A stretch of DNA of 64,000 nucleotides from assembly GCA_963789075.1 (NCBI GenBank), contig CAWBJQ010000003.1:248001-312000 (forward strand), in the 5' to 3' direction. This DNA comes from DATATJ01 sp963789075 (GTDB taxonomy: Bacteria > Acidobacteriota > Vicinamibacteria > Vicinamibacterales > CAVVIG01). This document shows, one piece after another, positions 63,490-64,000 of the stretch. Within the stretch, counting starts at the first letter, position 1; each line of letters starts with the position of its first letter. The notes below the pieces were generated by a model that made no database searches, had not been told where the DNA came from, and saw only the letters and a program-made list of their open reading frames with translations. A program made the translations under genes and the position numbers.

Positions 63490-64000
63490 TTATCGGTGGC
63501 CTTTGTGCCACGGCTTTTCTTGCCGGGCGCCTCGAGATTCTGTGGTGTCACTTTCGAACCCGGTTGCAGCTTGTCCACGCCGTCGGTGACCACGAGGTCG
63601 CCGGCCGCGAGACCGCTGGCAATCGCCGTCTCCTCGCCGTCGCTCAGGCCGACCGCCACCTCTTTGATCGCGACGGTGTTGTCCTTCTTCACGAGGTAGA
63701 CGAAGGTGCCCTCGGGGCTGTGCTGGATCGCCGCGCTCGGCACGATGACGGCGTCGCGCAGCGTGTCGACGAGCAGGCGGACGTTGACGAACTGGTTCGG
63801 AAAGAGCGTGTTGTCCTTGTTCGGGAAGATCGCCTTCAGCTTCACTGTGCCGGTGGTCTGGTCGATCTGGTTGTCGACGGTGAGGAGCGTCCCGCTCGAG
63901 AGCTTCGCCTTCAGGTCGCGGTCGAAGGCGTCGACCGACAGCTTGTTGGATTTGGCGCGGCGGAGCACCGGCTGCAGGCTGTCCTCGGGAATGGTGAACA
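63486..64000 (-). CDS. Periplasmic adaptor (membrane fusion protein) of the RND pump, C-terminal part
   Basis: The last 170 residues of an MdtA-like adaptor; the gene runs off the window end. Visible parts are the beta-barrel (QIDQTTGTVKLKAIFPNKDN, FPNQFVNVRLLVDTL) and the membrane-proximal domain (VPSAAIQHSPEGTFVYLV). Its stop overlaps the first pump's ATG by 4 bp. It bridges the pump and an outer-membrane channel that is not in the window. Confidence 0.9.
   Translation of the reverse strand, partial: FTIPEDSLQPVLRRAKSNKLSVDAFDRDLKAKLSSGTLLTVDNQIDQTTGTVKLKAIFPNKDNTLFPNQFVNVRLLVDTLRDAVIVPSAAIQHSPEGTFVYLVKKDNTVAIKEVAVGLSDGEETAIASGLAAGDLVVTDGVDKLQPGSKVTPQNLEAPGKKSRGTKATDK

Overview
The window is high-GC DNA (roughly two thirds G+C by eye) from a free-living, Gram-negative, aerobic bacterium. 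The gene set suggests a member of the Acidobacteriota, probably Vicinamibacteria-like: a TonB receptor with an N-terminal carboxypeptidase-regulatory-like plug extension, secreted S9 and M28 peptidases, a VPS10/Asp-box propeller protein, helix-turn-helix proteins joined to TolB-type propellers, a MauG-type dihaem peroxidase and a tandem MdtBC-type RND pump. The taxonomic call is an inference from gene content.

Layout. 0-8.5 kb: start of a secreted protein, a methyltransferase, a PolX-like PHP phosphoesterase, a Nudix hydrolase, an M28 peptidase, an APC permease, a histone-H1-like protein and an MscS-type channel. 8.6-15.2 kb: a large winged-helix/ATPase/TPR regulator divergent from a vanadium-haloperoxidase-like protein, then an HTH-propeller protein. 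15.3-22.4 kb: a cupin, an alkylation-repair pair (ogt and an Ada-AlkA fusion, divergent over an inverted repeat), a dihaem peroxidase, and a MarR-SDR pair. 22.4-25.5 kb: a small decayed element at a tRNA-Ser gene, with an integrase stump, a half-tRNA, ParDE-type toxin-antitoxin genes and a SEC-C protein. 25.5-27.8 kb: gltX, a KGG stress protein and tRNA-Gln. 27.7-47.04 kb: a composite island anchored on tRNA-Gln. Its first segment (about 13 kb) holds a LysR regulator and a peptide-scavenging set (two S9 peptidases, a VPS10 protein, a TonB receptor) and is bounded by two identical 168-bp repeats that begin exactly at the tRNA anticodon loop. Its second segment (about 6 kb) holds a sulfite-oxidase-type enzyme, a relic of a metallo-beta-lactamase/rhodanese gene, a SnoaL protein and a secreted Ig-repeat protein, and ends at a third, shorter tRNA-derived repeat. 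47-64 kb: alpha/beta hydrolases, katG, a MarR/aldo-keto reductase pair, an amidohydrolase and an RND efflux operon cut by the window end.

Two observations matter most. First, both tRNA loci are duplicated on one side with the break exactly at an edge of the 7-nt anticodon loop, as expected for tyrosine-integrase crossover there, and on the tRNA-Gln side truncated genes abut two of the repeats. Second, many long genes are broken by single-base shifts. About twenty were resolved by eye and all but one are +1 insertions, which looks like insertion-biased sequencing error rather than decay. Gene limits given for those genes therefore span the frameshifts.
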